From: Azospirillum sp. TSH100
GTDB lineage: Bacteria; Pseudomonadota; Alphaproteobacteria; Azospirillales; Azospirillaceae
Direction: 5' to 3'
Assembly: GCF_004923295.1 (NCBI RefSeq)
Contig: NZ_CP039634.1
Coordinates: forward strand, 1 to 64,000
DNA: 64,000 nt
The notes under the pieces: generated by a model
What the model saw: the letters and a program-made list of their open reading frames with translations, nothing else
Databases searched by the model: none
What the model was told of the DNA's origin: nothing
Made by a program: the position numbers and the translations under genes
Shown here: positions 1-9,303 of the stretch, one piece after another
Layout: each line of letters begins with the position of its first letter
How positions within the stretch are numbered: position 1 is the first letter of the stretch

Positions 1-357
1 CTGTTCCGGAAAATCCAGCGCCGCGGCGATGGCGAGCGGCGCCGTCACCGCGCCTGCGACCAGAACCGGCCGTCGCCCACCACGGTCGACCAGCAGCGGG
101 GAAAGCATCGCTGCCCCCGCGGCGGCCGGCACGGTCAGCCATTCCTGGCCCGCCGGCACATGGTCCAGCAGGCGCCACCACGCCCCCTTGCCGGGATGAA
201 GGAAGATCACCCGCCGTCCGGACGGGTCGCCGGCGCGGTCGGCCGTGCGATCGCCCACCCAGGTCCCAACCCCGTCCGCGGTCAGACCGTTCACCGGACA
301 GCGGACGGTGTCTGCCCGTCCGGTACGGACGGTGGAAGGCTGGGTGTGAAAGAACAC
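1..357 (-). CDS. partial hypothetical protein, C-terminus beyond the window
   Basis: A minus-strand frame is open from about 466 to the left edge, and its residues look like real protein (for example HPGKGAWWRLLDHVPAGQEW, then a long Ala/Leu/Val stretch). I chose the GTG at 355-357 because a GGGGA ribosome-binding sequence sits about 7 bases upstream; no in-frame ATG lies between the upstream stop and this codon. The visible 119 residues have a polar N-terminus and a hydrophobic, possibly membrane-associated stretch near residues 75-110. I do not recognise the family, and the C-terminus is missing. It is transcribed in the same direction as the next gene to the right but separated by 242 bp in which I see nothing else coding. 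Confidence 0.45.
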   Translation of the reverse strand, partial: MFFHTQPSTVRTGRADTVRCPVNGLTADGVGTWVGDRTADRAGDPSGRRVIFLHPGKGAWWRLLDHVPAGQEWLTVPAAAGAAMLSPLLVDRGGRRPVLVAGAVTAPLAIAAALDFPEQ

Positions 358-599
358 GGTCGGGTCCCCGGTACTGGCATTCCACGATGGGACAACCCCA
401 TCGCCGAACCCAACCGTAACGAAGCCGAACCGAAGTCGTCCCGTTCGATAAATCGGGCAGAACCCTTAAAACGGCAGAAAACCCCACCCCAACCGCAAAA
501 GGTTTCAGCCGTCACCGAAACACGACAAAAGCAAAGAAAATTCCATGACTTGCCGGCCGGCCCCAGGCGCCGGCCCGGCAGCAGAAGCTGTACAGCCGG

Positions 600-1148
600 T
601 CAATGCAGCGTCACCTCCTCACCCTCGGGATCGGGGGCCACCGCCAGGGGACGGCGCAATTCGCCGGCCAGGCTGCGCCATTCCGGCGCCCCACCCAGCT
701 GTTGCAGCAACTGCGCGGTGAAGGCGAAGACGGCGGTTTCAAGCGGCCCGTTGTCTTCCGCATGGGCGTTGACGGTCAGGCAGGATTCCGCCGCGCTCTC
801 GAAGATGGCGGCGGCGGCGCTGGCGCCCGGACCGGGGTCCGGCAACGGGATGGCCTGGGGCTTCTCTCCGCTGACGCGCAGGCGCGACAGGTTGTCGGCC
901 AGCAGGCGGGTGCGGATGGCGTTGTCGACGGCCGCGGCCATGGTGTAGCCGGCCTCCTCCTCCACCGTGGCGCGCAGGATGCGCAGGCCGGCGATCAGCC
1001 CGCGGACCACATCGCCGTTGCCGCCGCGCTTCGCCGCAGCCGCGACGGCGGTGCCGAGGATGGCGGCAACCACCGGCGAAAGGGATTCGCCGTCGCCCGG
1101 CATGTTCGGCGCATCGGCGCCGGCGTCGGTGTTCAAAGCCTCGTTCAT
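600..1148 (-). CDS. hypothetical alpha-helical protein
   Basis: This 182-residue protein starts at an ATG with a GGAGG ribosome-binding site a few bases upstream. The N-terminal 25 residues are acidic and flexible. Residues 25-110 are rich in Ala, Leu and Arg and look like a bundle of helices (VVAAILGTAVAAAAKRGG, then a helix with RILRATVEEEAG). A Pro/Gly-rich linker follows, then a second helical block containing AVFAFTAQLLQQLGG. No signal peptide or clear membrane span is present. I do not recognise the family. The opposite-strand frame here is a GC-rich shadow. Confidence 0.6.
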   Translation of the reverse strand: MNEALNTDAGADAPNMPGDGESLSPVVAAILGTAVAAAAKRGGNGDVVRGLIAGLRILRATVEEEAGYTMAAAVDNAIRTRLLADNLSRLRVSGEKPQAIPLPDPGPGASAAAAIFESAAESCLTVNAHAEDNGPLETAVFAFTAQLLQQLGGAPEWRSLAGELRRPLAVAPDPEGEEVTLH

Positions 1149-1414
1149 GCGGCCTCCGATCCGTGTGATCCGGAAGGCGACCTGCCAGCGATGCTGCCGG
1201 CAAGGGACCCGTCCGGATGCGTCGTCATGATGCCTGTTTCGGATCTGTGGACCGAACGGATCCGGTTCAAGGCATGGATGGCATGACGCTCCCCCTCTTT
1301 CGCGCCGCCTGACGGAGTGCTCCGTCTTCGCATGTGGTGCGATCTGTCCGGCCCACCTCTAGGCGAAGCTTGAGACCGTCCCCACATGTGCGGCGAAAGG
1401 GAGGGTTTCGTGTC

Positions 1415-1852
1415 ATGCCTCTGATCAGTCTTCTCCTCAATCTGCTGTGGTTGGTCACTGGCGGCATCTGGATGGCGCTCGGATGGCTGCTGGCCGCGGT
1501 CCTGATGGCCCTGTCCATCATCGGCCTGCCCTGGGCCCGCTCCGCCCTGACCATCGCCCACTACACCCTGCTCCCCTTCGGACAAACCGCCGTGCGCCGG
1601 GATGAGTTCCGCGGGCGCGAAGACATGGGCACCGGCGCGCTCGGCTTCATCGGCAACGTGGTGTGGTTCGTGCTGGCCGGCTGGTGGCTGGCGCTCGGCC
1701 ATCTGATCTCGGCGGCGGGGCTCGCCATCACCATCATCGGCCTGCCCTTCGCCTGGGCGCATCTGAAGCTTGCGCTGCTGGCGCTGTGGCCGGTCGGAAC
1801 CGAGATCGTGCCGGCGGAGGGCGCCGTCCGGCGCGTGGCCGGCCGCTACTGA
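1415..1852 (+). CDS. YccF-family (DUF307) inner-membrane protein
   Basis: The 145-residue product carries two copies of the hydrophobic YccF module, each ending in an IIGLPxAxA sequence (SIIGLPWARSA near residues 33-43 and TIIGLPFAWAH near 110-120). This repeat is the hallmark of the YccF/DUF307 family of small multi-pass membrane proteins, whose function is unknown. I start at the ATG at 1415 because a GGGAGGG sequence lies about 9 bases upstream; the in-frame extension further upstream is not protein-like. The gene stands alone, divergent from the hypothetical gene on its left. Confidence 0.85.
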   Translation: MPLISLLLNLLWLVTGGIWMALGWLLAAVLMALSIIGLPWARSALTIAHYTLLPFGQTAVRRDEFRGREDMGTGALGFIGNVVWFVLAGWWLALGHLISAAGLAITIIGLPFAWAHLKLALLALWPVGTEIVPAEGAVRRVAGRY

Positions 1853-1974
1853 TCCACCAATTTCCGGTCCCCATGCGGCATTCTCGACAATTTTAGAAAA
1901 TCGCCCTGCCGTCGCGCAGGAAACGCAGGACTCCCCCGTACTGCCTCTTGTGAGGCTATCCGTTGGAGAGTGCC

Positions 1975-2658
1975 ATGTCGGTATCCATGGTGAGTTCGTC
2001 GGCCGTCGGCCAGACCTATCAGCGGCCGCAAGGGCCGGGTAAAGAGATCCGTGAGGGGATCGACAGCCTGAAGAAGGCGGTTGAGTCCGGCGACATGACC
2101 GCCGTCCAGTCCGCCTATGACTCGCTGTCGAAGCTGCAATCCGACAAGCAGGGCAGCAGCACCGGGTCGAGCACCAGCGCCAGCACCGGTAAGGATCCGC
2201 TATCGAAACTGCTGTCCAGCGTGGGAGAGGCGCTGAAGAGCGGCGACATCAGCCAGGTCCAGCAGGCGATGACGAAGAACGGCCCGCCCAGCGGCGGTCC
2301 CGGTGGTGCGGGTGGTGCGGGCGGCCCGCCGCCGAACGGTCCGCCGCCGGGCGAAGACGGTGGGTCGGACGAGCTGCGCAGCACCGTCGGCAGCCTCGCC
2401 CAATCCCTGCAATCCGGCGACGTGTCGGGCGCGCAAGAGTCGCTGTCGGCACTGTCAGACATGCTGAAGAACGCCGACGACGACAGCAGCGAAAGCGACA
2501 GTGGAAGTGACAGCGGCTCCACCGACTTCCTGGGAACGCTGAAGAAGAACCTCGCCAGCCTGAGCAGTTCGCTCAGCTCCGGCGACATTTCCGGCGCGCA
2601 GTCGCTGTTCGCCAGCATCACGCCGCGCGGTTCGCAGGGCGTGAACATCACCGCCTGA
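1975..2658 (+). CDS. low-complexity protein with four spaced S-G-D motifs
   Basis: The 227-residue product has no signal peptide and no membrane segment. It contains four copies of a short motif of the form (K/Q/S)SGD(M/I/V)(T/S)xxQ, at residues 38-40, 89-91, 147-149 and 202-204 for the SGD core, spaced 51-58 residues apart. Each is preceded by a helix-like Leu/Ala stretch (for example SLAQSLQ, SLSSSL). Between repeats 2 and 3 lies a Gly/Pro tract, and between 3 and 4 a Ser/Asp-rich acidic tract. GGAGAG sits directly upstream of the chosen ATG at 1975; the TTG at 1963 is less likely. Family unknown; such degenerate modules suggest a surface, biofilm or structural role, but that is inference. 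Confidence 0.75.
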   Translation: MSVSMVSSSAVGQTYQRPQGPGKEIREGIDSLKKAVESGDMTAVQSAYDSLSKLQSDKQGSSTGSSTSASTGKDPLSKLLSSVGEALKSGDISQVQQAMTKNGPPSGGPGGAGGAGGPPPNGPPPGEDGGSDELRSTVGSLAQSLQSGDVSGAQESLSALSDMLKNADDDSSESDSGSDSGSTDFLGTLKKNLASLSSSLSSGDISGAQSLFASITPRGSQGVNITA

Positions 2659-2664
2659 TCGGCA

Positions 2665-3897
2665 TCATCCGGGAAGAGCGGCGGCGGTCCCGACCCCCGT
2701 CGCCTTCCCGACTTTCTCCCCTGCCTTTTCCCGGGCCTTCATCGCCTTCAGCATGACCGACGCCCGCCAGAATCCGAGCCCCGCGCCATCGACGAAATGC
2801 ACATGACGGTCGGCCGTCACATCGCCGACCAGACAGGTGACCGTGGTGGCGTCGGCCCGCGCGGTGCCGTAGCGGATCGAGCCGGCCTGCGCCGCCTGGG
2901 CCAGCAGCCGTTCTATCGCGTCGGCCTCCCCCTCCGTCACGTCCAGCACCAGCCGCGGCCCGCCGGCCGATTTGCGGAAATCGGTGCGCTCGGCCATGTG
3001 GCGGCGGTAGCGCTGCGGATCGAAGCCGCCCAGCGTCAGACCAAGACGCAGCAGCAGAACCAGCAGACCCGAACCGGCAAGAGCGCTGCCCACCCGTTTG
3101 ATGCGCATGCCCAAACCAGCCCCATGGCCGGCGCCAGTCCGGCCGCTGCGCGCCTCCATCAGCAGGGCGCGCCAGTCCGGCGGCCAGCGCGCCTCCAGCC
3201 GCTCCCCCACCCCCAGCGGGGCGGCGCCGGAGGTGGGCACGATGGTCTCGATGGCGCGCTGGATGCGGGCAAGCTCCAGCAGCCCGGCCGCCCCGGGATC
3301 GACCGAATCGACGATCACGCACAGCACCGTTCCGCGCCGCGGCGGCACCGGGTTCCAGCGGCAGGAGACCGACTCCAGCCCCGGCAGCGGCCCCTCCCGC
3401 GGTGGCAGGCGCCAGCGCGCATCCTCCTTCACCCAGGCGTCGGCCGCGACCACGCCGGCGCCCAGGAACAGGCCGAAGCTGTTGCCGTTGCCGACGTCAT
3501 GCAGGGCGGCCATCACCTCCAGCCCCTGGTCGAGCAGCGCCTGGACCGGGACCAGCCCCACGCGCAGCGGCACGTCCATCACCTCGGCCGACCAATGGGC
3601 CAGCGCCGACAGCGCCGCCCGTGCTTCATCTTCCCGCCCCGGCGGCACCGCGGCGATGGCGCCGTCGCCGCCGAACTGGCAGGCCACCGGCTCCTGCCCA
3701 ACCCGCACCGCGTCGGACAGCACCGCAACCACTCCGGCCGCGACGAAGTTCACGTCGCGATGGCGCCCCTGCCCGGCCAGCTGCGTGCTGCCGGTGACAT
3801 CGGCCACCGCCAGCGACCATCCGCCGTCGAGCGTCGCGTAACAGCGGGGGTCCGACGCCTGCGCGGCGAAATCGCGGATCACCGGCAACAAAGGCAT
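2665..3897 (-). CDS. DUF3095 family protein, cyclase-like N-terminal fold
   Basis: The 410-residue protein matches the DUF3095 pattern. The N-terminal half contains VADVTGST (D33) and FGGDGAI (D78), spaced like the two metal-binding aspartates of class III nucleotide cyclases; I infer a cyclase-related fold, but activity is not established. A hydrophobic segment near residues 290-310 (GSGLLVLLLRLGL) follows an Arg-rich stretch, and the C-terminal third is mixed alpha/beta. The start MPLLPVIRDF at 3897 is preferred over the upstream in-frame codons, whose product is Pro/Cys/Arg-rich and not protein-like. Its stop lies 6 bp from the stop of the convergent S-G-D repeat gene. Confidence 0.7.
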   Translation of the reverse strand: MPLLPVIRDFAAQASDPRCYATLDGGWSLAVADVTGSTQLAGQGRHRDVNFVAAGVVAVLSDAVRVGQEPVACQFGGDGAIAAVPPGREDEARAALSALAHWSAEVMDVPLRVGLVPVQALLDQGLEVMAALHDVGNGNSFGLFLGAGVVAADAWVKEDARWRLPPREGPLPGLESVSCRWNPVPPRRGTVLCVIVDSVDPGAAGLLELARIQRAIETIVPTSGAAPLGVGERLEARWPPDWRALLMEARSGRTGAGHGAGLGMRIKRVGSALAGSGLLVLLLRLGLTLGGFDPQRYRRHMAERTDFRKSAGGPRLVLDVTEGEADAIERLLAQAAQAGSIRYGTARADATTVTCLVGDVTADRHVHFVDGAGLGFWRASVMLKAMKAREKAGEKVGKATGVGTAAALPG

Positions 3898-4172
3898 GGC
3901 GGACGCTCCCCCAACAGACGACGCCGGGCAGGCGGGGACGGGACGGGGACGGAGTCTAGCATGACTGCAACCGGGACGGCAGGGCGGAGGAACCCGCAAA
4001 GTCACGACCCGGTCAGACACGTCACCATCGGCGATGCGGATCCCGAATACGGAAATTACCGCGCCGTAACCGATGCTTACGTCATTAACCGTTGTTAAAG
4101 GATATACCCTCGAAACTGTCTGAATATGTCGGTACGGTTTCAGGGTTGTGGAACAAGGGGACGTCGCTCTTC

Positions 4173-4538
4173 ATGTCTTGGCTGTCGAAATTCTCCGGAG
4201 GACACAAAGAGTCGGGCGGCACGAAGTCCGCAGGTGACCCGCGCAAGGAGCGCCCCTCCACTCCGCCCAAGATCGTGATCGACCACCACGAATATGTTCC
4301 GGAGGAGTTCGTCATCGGCTCCTTCCGCATCCGTCCCTATGACGGCGACCTGATCGCCAAGCAGAAATTCGATTTCCGCCTGCAATTCGACATCGGCGGC
4401 GATCCGGTCGACGTGGCCTGCATGGGCGTGGTGGTGAAACTGACGGACGAAGCCGGCCTCGTTGCCCGCTACCAGCCGCCGCAGCCCTTCTACGAACGCA
4501 AGCTGGTCGACTACATGAAGGCCCTGAAGGGTCTGTAA
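4173..4538 (+). CDS. hypothetical small protein, possibly PilZ-like
   Basis: The product is 121 residues. The first 40 residues are polar and low in order (Ser, Gly, Lys, Pro); residues 45-121 form a compact beta-rich domain with FVIGSFRIRPYDG, QFDIGGDPVDVACMG and a C-terminal FYERKLVDYMKALKG helix. The arrangement recalls a degenerate PilZ-type domain, but the RxxxR and DxSxxG c-di-GMP signatures are not visible, so I keep it hypothetical. I start at the ATG at 4173 with AGGGGA upstream; TTG 4092 would add a longer N-terminus. It lies 50 bp upstream of mutL on the same strand. Confidence 0.65.
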   Translation: MSWLSKFSGGHKESGGTKSAGDPRKERPSTPPKIVIDHHEYVPEEFVIGSFRIRPYDGDLIAKQKFDFRLQFDIGGDPVDVACMGVVVKLTDEAGLVARYQPPQPFYERKLVDYMKALKGL

Positions 4539-4588
4539 GCGCCTGAAGATGGTGGTGTCGGCGGCTGGCAGCCACTATATCTGTGGAC

Positions 4589-6511
4589 ATGCCGATCCGT
4601 CTTCTCCCTGAAACGCTCGTCAACCGCATCGCCGCCGGCGAGGTGGTCGAACGTCCCGCCGCCGCCGTGAAGGAATTGGTGGAGAACGCCATCGACGCCG
4701 GCGCCACCCGCATCGACGTGGTGGCCCGCGACGGCGGCAAATCGCTGATCACCGTCACCGACGACGGCTGCGGCATGACTCCGGACGAGCTGGTGCTGGC
4801 GGTCGAGCGCCATGCCACCTCCAAGCTGCCAAGCGACGACCTGCTCGACATCCGCTCTCTCGGCTTCCGGGGGGAGGCGTTGCCCTCCATCGGCGCCGTC
4901 AGCTGCCTGACCATCACCAGCCGCGCCCGCGGCGCCGACAGCGCCTGGAGCCTGACCGTCGATGCCGGCGCCAAGGGCCAGCCGCAGCCTGCCGCCTTGG
5001 CCCAGGGCACGCGGATCGAGGTGCGCGACCTGTTCGCCGCCGTGCCCGCCCGGCTGAAGTTCCTCAAGGCGTCGCGCACCGAATACGACCACATCGCCGA
5101 TTGCCTGGAACGGCTGGCGATGGCCCATCCCGGCGTCGCCTTCACCCTAAGCGACGGCGGGCGCGGCGGCCTGCGGCTGAGTGCCGCGCAGGGCGATCTG
5201 CTCGACGCCCGCCTGACCCGGTTGGGCGCCCTGATGGGCCGGGATTTCCAGGAGAACGCCGTCCCGGTGACCGCGCAGCGCGAGGCCGTGTCGCTGGCCG
5301 GCTGGATCGGCCTGCCGACCCTGCACCGCCCGACCGCCAAGCACCAGCACCTGTTCGTCAACGGCCGCCCGGTGCGCGACAAGCTGATGGTGGGTGCAGT
5401 GCGTGCCGCCTATGCCGATTTCCTGCCGCGCGACCGCCATCCGATGCTGGCGCTGTTCCTCGACATCGACCCTCAGGAAGTAGACGTGAACGTCCACCCG
5501 GCCAAGGCCGAGGTGCGCTTCCGCGACCAGGGTCTGGTGCGCGGCCTGATCGTCGGATCGCTGAAACACGCGCTGGCCGAGGCTGGCCACCGCGCCTCCA
5601 CCACCGTCGGCCTCGCCACGCTGGGCGCCCTGCGGCCCGAACCGGGCGGCGACGGGACGGCGGACGGCGGCTTCACTCCCTCGCCACTCCCATACGGCCG
5701 GTCCGGTGGTGGCGGGTCGGGCGGAAGCTGGGGCGGCTCCTACACGCCGACCTCCGTGCCGCGCGGTCTGGCGGAGCGCTCCGCCGCCTTCCAGGCGCCG
5801 ACCCAGACGGGGCTGCCGCCGCTGCAAGGCCGCCTCAGCGGCTTCGGCAACGGCTTCGCCCCGGCGGCGCGCGCGCCGGAATACCGCGCCTCCGACCCGT
5901 CCGCGCAGAGGCCCGAGCCGCCGCCCGACAGCCACCCGCTGGGTGCTGCACGGGCGCAGGTCCACACCACCTACATCGTGGCGCAGACCCGCGAGGGCAT
6001 CGTCATCGTCGACCAGCACGCCGCCCATGAACGGCTGGTCTATGAGCGGATGAAGGCCGCCCTGCTGGAAGGCGGGGTCAAGCGCCAGGCCCTGCTGATC
6101 CCCGAACTGATCGAACTGGACGAACCATCGGCCAACCGCCTGCTGGCGCGCGGCGCCGAACTGGCAGAACTGGGTCTGGTGATCGAGGGCTTCGGCCATG
6201 GCTGCGTCATGGTACGCGAGGTGCCGGCCCTGCTCGGCCAGTCGGACGTGAAGAACCTGATCCGTGACCTTGCCGAGGAACTGTCCGAACTGGGCGACGC
6301 CCTGTCGCTGAAGGAGCGGCTTGAGGAGGTCTGCGCGACGATGGCCTGCCACGGCTCCGTCCGCGCCGGCCGCACGCTGAGCGTCGACGAGATGAACGCC
6401 CTGCTGCGCCAGATGGAGGCGACTCCGCACAGCGGGCAGTGCAACCATGGACGGCCGACCTATGTCGAGCTGAAGCTGGCGGACATCGAGCGGCTGTTCG
6501 GGAGGCGGTAG
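4589..6511 (+). CDS. mutL: DNA mismatch repair protein MutL, endonuclease type
   Basis: MutL couples mismatch recognition by MutS to strand incision and excision. The N-terminal GHKL ATPase is clear: [11 protein letters not shown] (motif I), DDGCGM (motif II) and FRGEAL (motif III), followed by the transducer domain with [11 protein letters not shown] Gly/Ser/Pro-rich linker spans about residues 345-465. The C-terminal domain contains [12 protein letters not shown], which fits the DQHA(x)2E(x)4E metal-binding endonuclease motif, together with the GQCNHGRPT motif. The protein should therefore nick DNA itself, as expected in bacteria without MutH. Length (640 residues) is normal. The ATG at 4589 is preferred over GTG 4583. 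Confidence 0.95.
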   Translation: MPIRLLPETLVNRIAAGEVVERPAAAVKELVENAIDAGATRIDVVARDGGKSLITVTDDGCGMTPDELVLAVERHATSKLPSDDLLDIRSLGFRGEALPSIGAVSCLTITSRARGADSAWSLTVDAGAKGQPQPAALAQGTRIEVRDLFAAVPARLKFLKASRTEYDHIADCLERLAMAHPGVAFTLSDGGRGGLRLSAAQGDLLDARLTRLGALMGRDFQENAVPVTAQREAVSLAGWIGLPTLHRPTAKHQHLFVNGRPVRDKLMVGAVRAAYADFLPRDRHPMLALFLDIDPQEVDVNVHPAKAEVRFRDQGLVRGLIVGSLKHALAEAGHRASTTVGLATLGALRPEPGGDGTADGGFTPSPLPYGRSGGGGSGGSWGGSYTPTSVPRGLAERSAAFQAPTQTGLPPLQGRLSGFGNGFAPAARAPEYRASDPSAQRPEPPPDSHPLGAARAQVHTTYIVAQTREGIVIVDQHAAHERLVYERMKAALLEGGVKRQALLIPELIELDEPSANRLLARGAELAELGLVIEGFGHGCVMVREVPALLGQSDVKNLIRDLAEELSELGDALSLKERLEEVCATMACHGSVRAGRTLSVDEMNALLRQMEATPHSGQCNHGRPTYVELKLADIERLFGRR

Positions 6512-6560
6512 ACAGCCCGTCCCTGCCCGTTTGCCAGGCCCACAGGAAGGGGACGACGCA

Positions 6561-7607
6561 TCACTCCCGCGAGGGCGCGGCGATCCGATGGGACGCCGCG
6601 GCACCGGCCGCACGGCCGGTCGACCAGCGCCGGTAATCGGCCGGCGTCATGCCGGTGATCTGGGCGAATGCCCGCCGGAAAGCACTCTCCTCGCCATAGC
6701 CGCAGGCCAGCGCGACCTGCTTGACGCTGGCTCCCGGCGTTTCGAGCAGGACGCAGGCCGTCTCGATCCTCACCCGCGTGATGAACTCCTTGGGTGACTC
6801 GCTGGTCAGCTCCTTCAGCCGCCGATGCAGGGTTCGCCCGCTGAGGGTCAGCGCCTTGGCCAGACCTTCGGCGGTGAGGCCTGGGGCGGCGTGCCGGATG
6901 ATCTGCTCGGCGCGCAGCAGCAACGGATCGGTGGTGTTGATGAAGCCCCTGGGGGCATAGATCATCTGCGGCAACGGCAGGCTGTCGGCGACCGAGATAT
7001 CGGCGGCCAGCTTGGCCACCTCCGCCCCCGCCAGCCGCCGGATGACATGCAGGGCGAGATCGACCCAGGACAACGGCCCGCCGGTCGTGACGATGCCGTC
7101 CTGCTCCTCCAGGGCCGTCCCCCAGACCGGCCGCGCCTTGGGAAACCGACGCTTGAAGGCATGATGCAGCCACCATGTCGTGGTGCAGCGCCGGCCGTCG
7201 AGCAATCCCGCCTCCCCCACCACGAAAGTGCCGGCACAGGCCGCCCCGACCAGCGTGCCCTGCCGGTGGACCGCCTTCAGCCATCTTGCCGCCTGGACGA
7301 TCGAATCCGAGGCTGGTGGCAGCCCATCCGAAGCAAGGGCCATGCCGGTGGCAAGCGCCGCGTCACACCGCCCGATGTCCTGGAAGGCGCCGTCGACCGG
7401 AATCGACCTGCCCTGCGGATCGCGCAGGGGCTTGCCGTCCGCGCTGACGATGATGGTCTCGAACGGAGCGCCGCCCCGCTCCGGCAGACCGGCGGCGACC
7501 CCATCGGGGGGTGAGCGCAACGCATGATTGGTGATCCAGAACAGATCGGACAAGCCGGCGATCGCCGACAGAAGGCTGCCATCGACGGCGAGGATCGCAA
7601 TACGCAT
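6561..7607 (-). CDS. GlxA-type AraC-family transcriptional regulator
   Basis: This 348-residue regulator has an N-terminal DJ-1/PfpI-like domain (starting MRIAILAVDGSLLSA, with the nucleophile-elbow-like GAACAGTFVVGEAGLLDG) and a C-terminal AraC helix-turn-helix region (SGRTLHRRLKE and GYGEESAFRRAF, ending ITGMTPADYRR). That combination is the GlxA/FtrA class, whose ligands are mostly unknown. The ATG at 7607 has AGGGAG about 7 bases upstream; the in-frame extension to 7742 is Arg-rich and unlikely. It is divergent from the hydrolase-azoreductase-YciI cassette and is the natural candidate for its regulator. Confidence 0.9.
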   Translation of the reverse strand: MRIAILAVDGSLLSAIAGLSDLFWITNHALRSPPDGVAAGLPERGGAPFETIIVSADGKPLRDPQGRSIPVDGAFQDIGRCDAALATGMALASDGLPPASDSIVQAARWLKAVHRQGTLVGAACAGTFVVGEAGLLDGRRCTTTWWLHHAFKRRFPKARPVWGTALEEQDGIVTTGGPLSWVDLALHVIRRLAGAEVAKLAADISVADSLPLPQMIYAPRGFINTTDPLLLRAEQIIRHAAPGLTAEGLAKALTLSGRTLHRRLKELTSESPKEFITRVRIETACVLLETPGASVKQVALACGYGEESAFRRAFAQITGMTPADYRRWSTGRAAGAAASHRIAAPSRE

Positions 7608-7812
7608 GACCGGCTCCCTCATCATACTGCCGGGTCCCTGCCGCCGGCTTCGGGTGGATTGGCGAGTTTTGCATGAACTATGTCCAGTTCGCCACCTTAT
7701 GACACGGTCAGGCCGGCGATAGGATTTGGTCATTCCCCGCATCGAACGGCCCGGCCATGAAGCCTCCCCACCTCATCGATCATGCCCCTCCCGCCCAGTC
7801 GACCCCCTCGAA

Positions 7813-8601
7813 ATGCCGGCCGGACGGCTGCCCAAATGGCTGCGGTGCGTCGCCTCGGTGTTCGGACTGACGCTGGCGCTGGCCGGCGGTCAGAGCGCGG
7901 CGGCTTCCGGCAGTCCCACCCTGCGCAGCATCGTGCTGGTCCATGGCGCCTTCGCCGACGGCTCCAGCTGGTCACCGGTGATCTACCGGCTGCAGGCGAT
8001 GGGCTACCATGTCACCGCCGTGCAGAACCCGTTGACCTCGCTCGCCGACGACGTGTCGGCCACCGAAAAGGTCCTGCGCCGGCAGAGCGGTGACGTGCTG
8101 CTGGTCGGTCATTCCTGGGGCGGGGCGGTCATCACCCAGGCCGGAAATGCGGCCAACGTCAAAGGTCTGGTCTATCTGTCCGCCTTGGCGCCCGACAGCG
8201 GAGAGTCGGTTGCCGACCTGCTGCAAAGGCTGGGTGCACCCATGGCCGGCTTCACGCCGGACACGGATGGCCTGATCTGGCTGGACGATGCCGAGACTTT
8301 CCATCGGATCATGGCGGCCGACCTGCCACCGGCCAAGGCGCGCGCCCTGGCCTCGGTCCAGCAGCCCATCGCCGCAGCCGGCTTCGCCGACAAGGTCCGG
8401 AACGCGGCCTGGCACGACAAGCCGAGCTGGTATCTGCGGACGACACGGGACCAGGCGCTTCCCCCCAGGGTGCAGCAGGCCATCGCCCAACACATCGGCG
8501 CCAGGACCGTCTCCATCGCCTCCAGCCACATGTCCCTGCTTTCCCATCCCGACCAGGTGGCCCGGCTGATCGATCGGGCTGCCAGGGAAGCGGCGCGGTA
8601 A
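7813..8601 (+). CDS. secreted alpha/beta-hydrolase
   Basis: The 262-residue protein begins with a typical signal peptide (positive start, then a Leu/Ala core ending near residue 33). The mature part is an alpha/beta-hydrolase: an oxyanion HGAFADGSSW motif, the nucleophile elbow GHSWGG (Ser at residue 101) and a C-terminal ASSHMSLLSHP that supplies the catalytic His. It resembles the small esterase/methylesterase-like hydrolases often annotated as alpha/beta fold hydrolase. It is first in a same-strand run with azoR and a YciI gene and divergent from a GlxA-type regulator. Substrate unknown. The start lacks a strong ribosome-binding site, so it is uncertain by some codons. Confidence 0.85.
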   Translation: MPAGRLPKWLRCVASVFGLTLALAGGQSAAASGSPTLRSIVLVHGAFADGSSWSPVIYRLQAMGYHVTAVQNPLTSLADDVSATEKVLRRQSGDVLLVGHSWGGAVITQAGNAANVKGLVYLSALAPDSGESVADLLQRLGAPMAGFTPDTDGLIWLDDAETFHRIMAADLPPAKARALASVQQPIAAAGFADKVRNAAWHDKPSWYLRTTRDQALPPRVQQAIAQHIGARTVSIASSHMSLLSHPDQVARLIDRAAREAAR

Positions 8602-8644
8602 CGGCGCCGACTTCGGTACATCCTCCACAAGAAGCGAGTTCAGC

Positions 8645-9277
8645 ATGAAGATCCTGCACATCGATTCCAGCATCCTCGGCAGCGGTTCGCTGACCAGGGA
8701 CTTGTCCGCCGCCGTGGTCGCCGAAATCCTTGCCCGCCATCCGGCGGCCGAGGTGAGCCGCCGCGACGTCGTGGAAACCGAAATCCGCCATCTGGACGGG
8801 GCGATCGCCGCCGGTTTCCGGCCGACCGGATTCGGTGATTTCGATGACGCCACCCTGGCTGAGCACGGCGTTTCCGAAATGCTGGTGTCGGAGTTCCTGG
8901 CCAGCGACATCCTGGTGATCGGCGCGCCGATGTACAACTTCTCAGTGTCCAGCCAGTTGAAGGCCTGGATGGACCGGATCGCCCAGGCCGGGCGGACCTT
9001 CAAATATACGGAAAAAGGCCCGGTGGGCCTGTCCGGTGGCAAGCGGGTCATCGTCGTTTCGGCCCGCGGCGGCTTCTATGCCGACGGGCCGCTGGCCCGC
9101 ATGGATTTCCAGGAGAGCTATCTCCGCGCCTTCTTCGGATTTCTCGGCATCACCGACGTCCATGTCGTCAGGGCCGAGGGCGCCTCGAAGGGTGACGCCG
9201 TGCGCTCGGAAGGTCTTGAGCGCGCCAGGGCGGCGATTGCCGGTGTCATCGCCGCACTGCAACCCGCCGCCGCATGA
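8645..9277 (+). CDS. azoR: FMN-dependent NADH-azoreductase
   Basis: The 210-residue protein has the flavodoxin-like AzoR fold: KILHIDSSILGSGSLTRDLS at the N-terminus for FMN phosphate binding, GAPMYNFSVSSQLKAWMDRI in the middle and SARGGFYADG for the isoalloxazine site. AzoR enzymes use NADH and FMN to reduce azo compounds and quinones, and protect against thiol-reactive and quinone stress. GAAGCGAG lies upstream of the ATG. It is the second gene of the cassette, 43 bp after the hydrolase and directly before the YciI gene. Confidence 0.93.
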   Translation: MKILHIDSSILGSGSLTRDLSAAVVAEILARHPAAEVSRRDVVETEIRHLDGAIAAGFRPTGFGDFDDATLAEHGVSEMLVSEFLASDILVIGAPMYNFSVSSQLKAWMDRIAQAGRTFKYTEKGPVGLSGGKRVIVVSARGGFYADGPLARMDFQESYLRAFFGFLGITDVHVVRAEGASKGDAVRSEGLERARAAIAGVIAALQPAAA

Positions 9278-9303
9278 TCACACACCCAATCGGAGTCCAG
9301 ACC

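Noticed and set aside
2797..4098. A 433-residue open frame opposite the DUF3095 gene
   Set aside because: It is rich in Arg, His, Gln and Pro in a codon-shadow manner, shows no domain, and overlaps the clear minus-strand gene throughout.
4085..4098. TTAA-N6-TTAA upstream of the 4173 gene as a CtrA box
   Set aside because: The spacing is six rather than seven, so it does not match the consensus.
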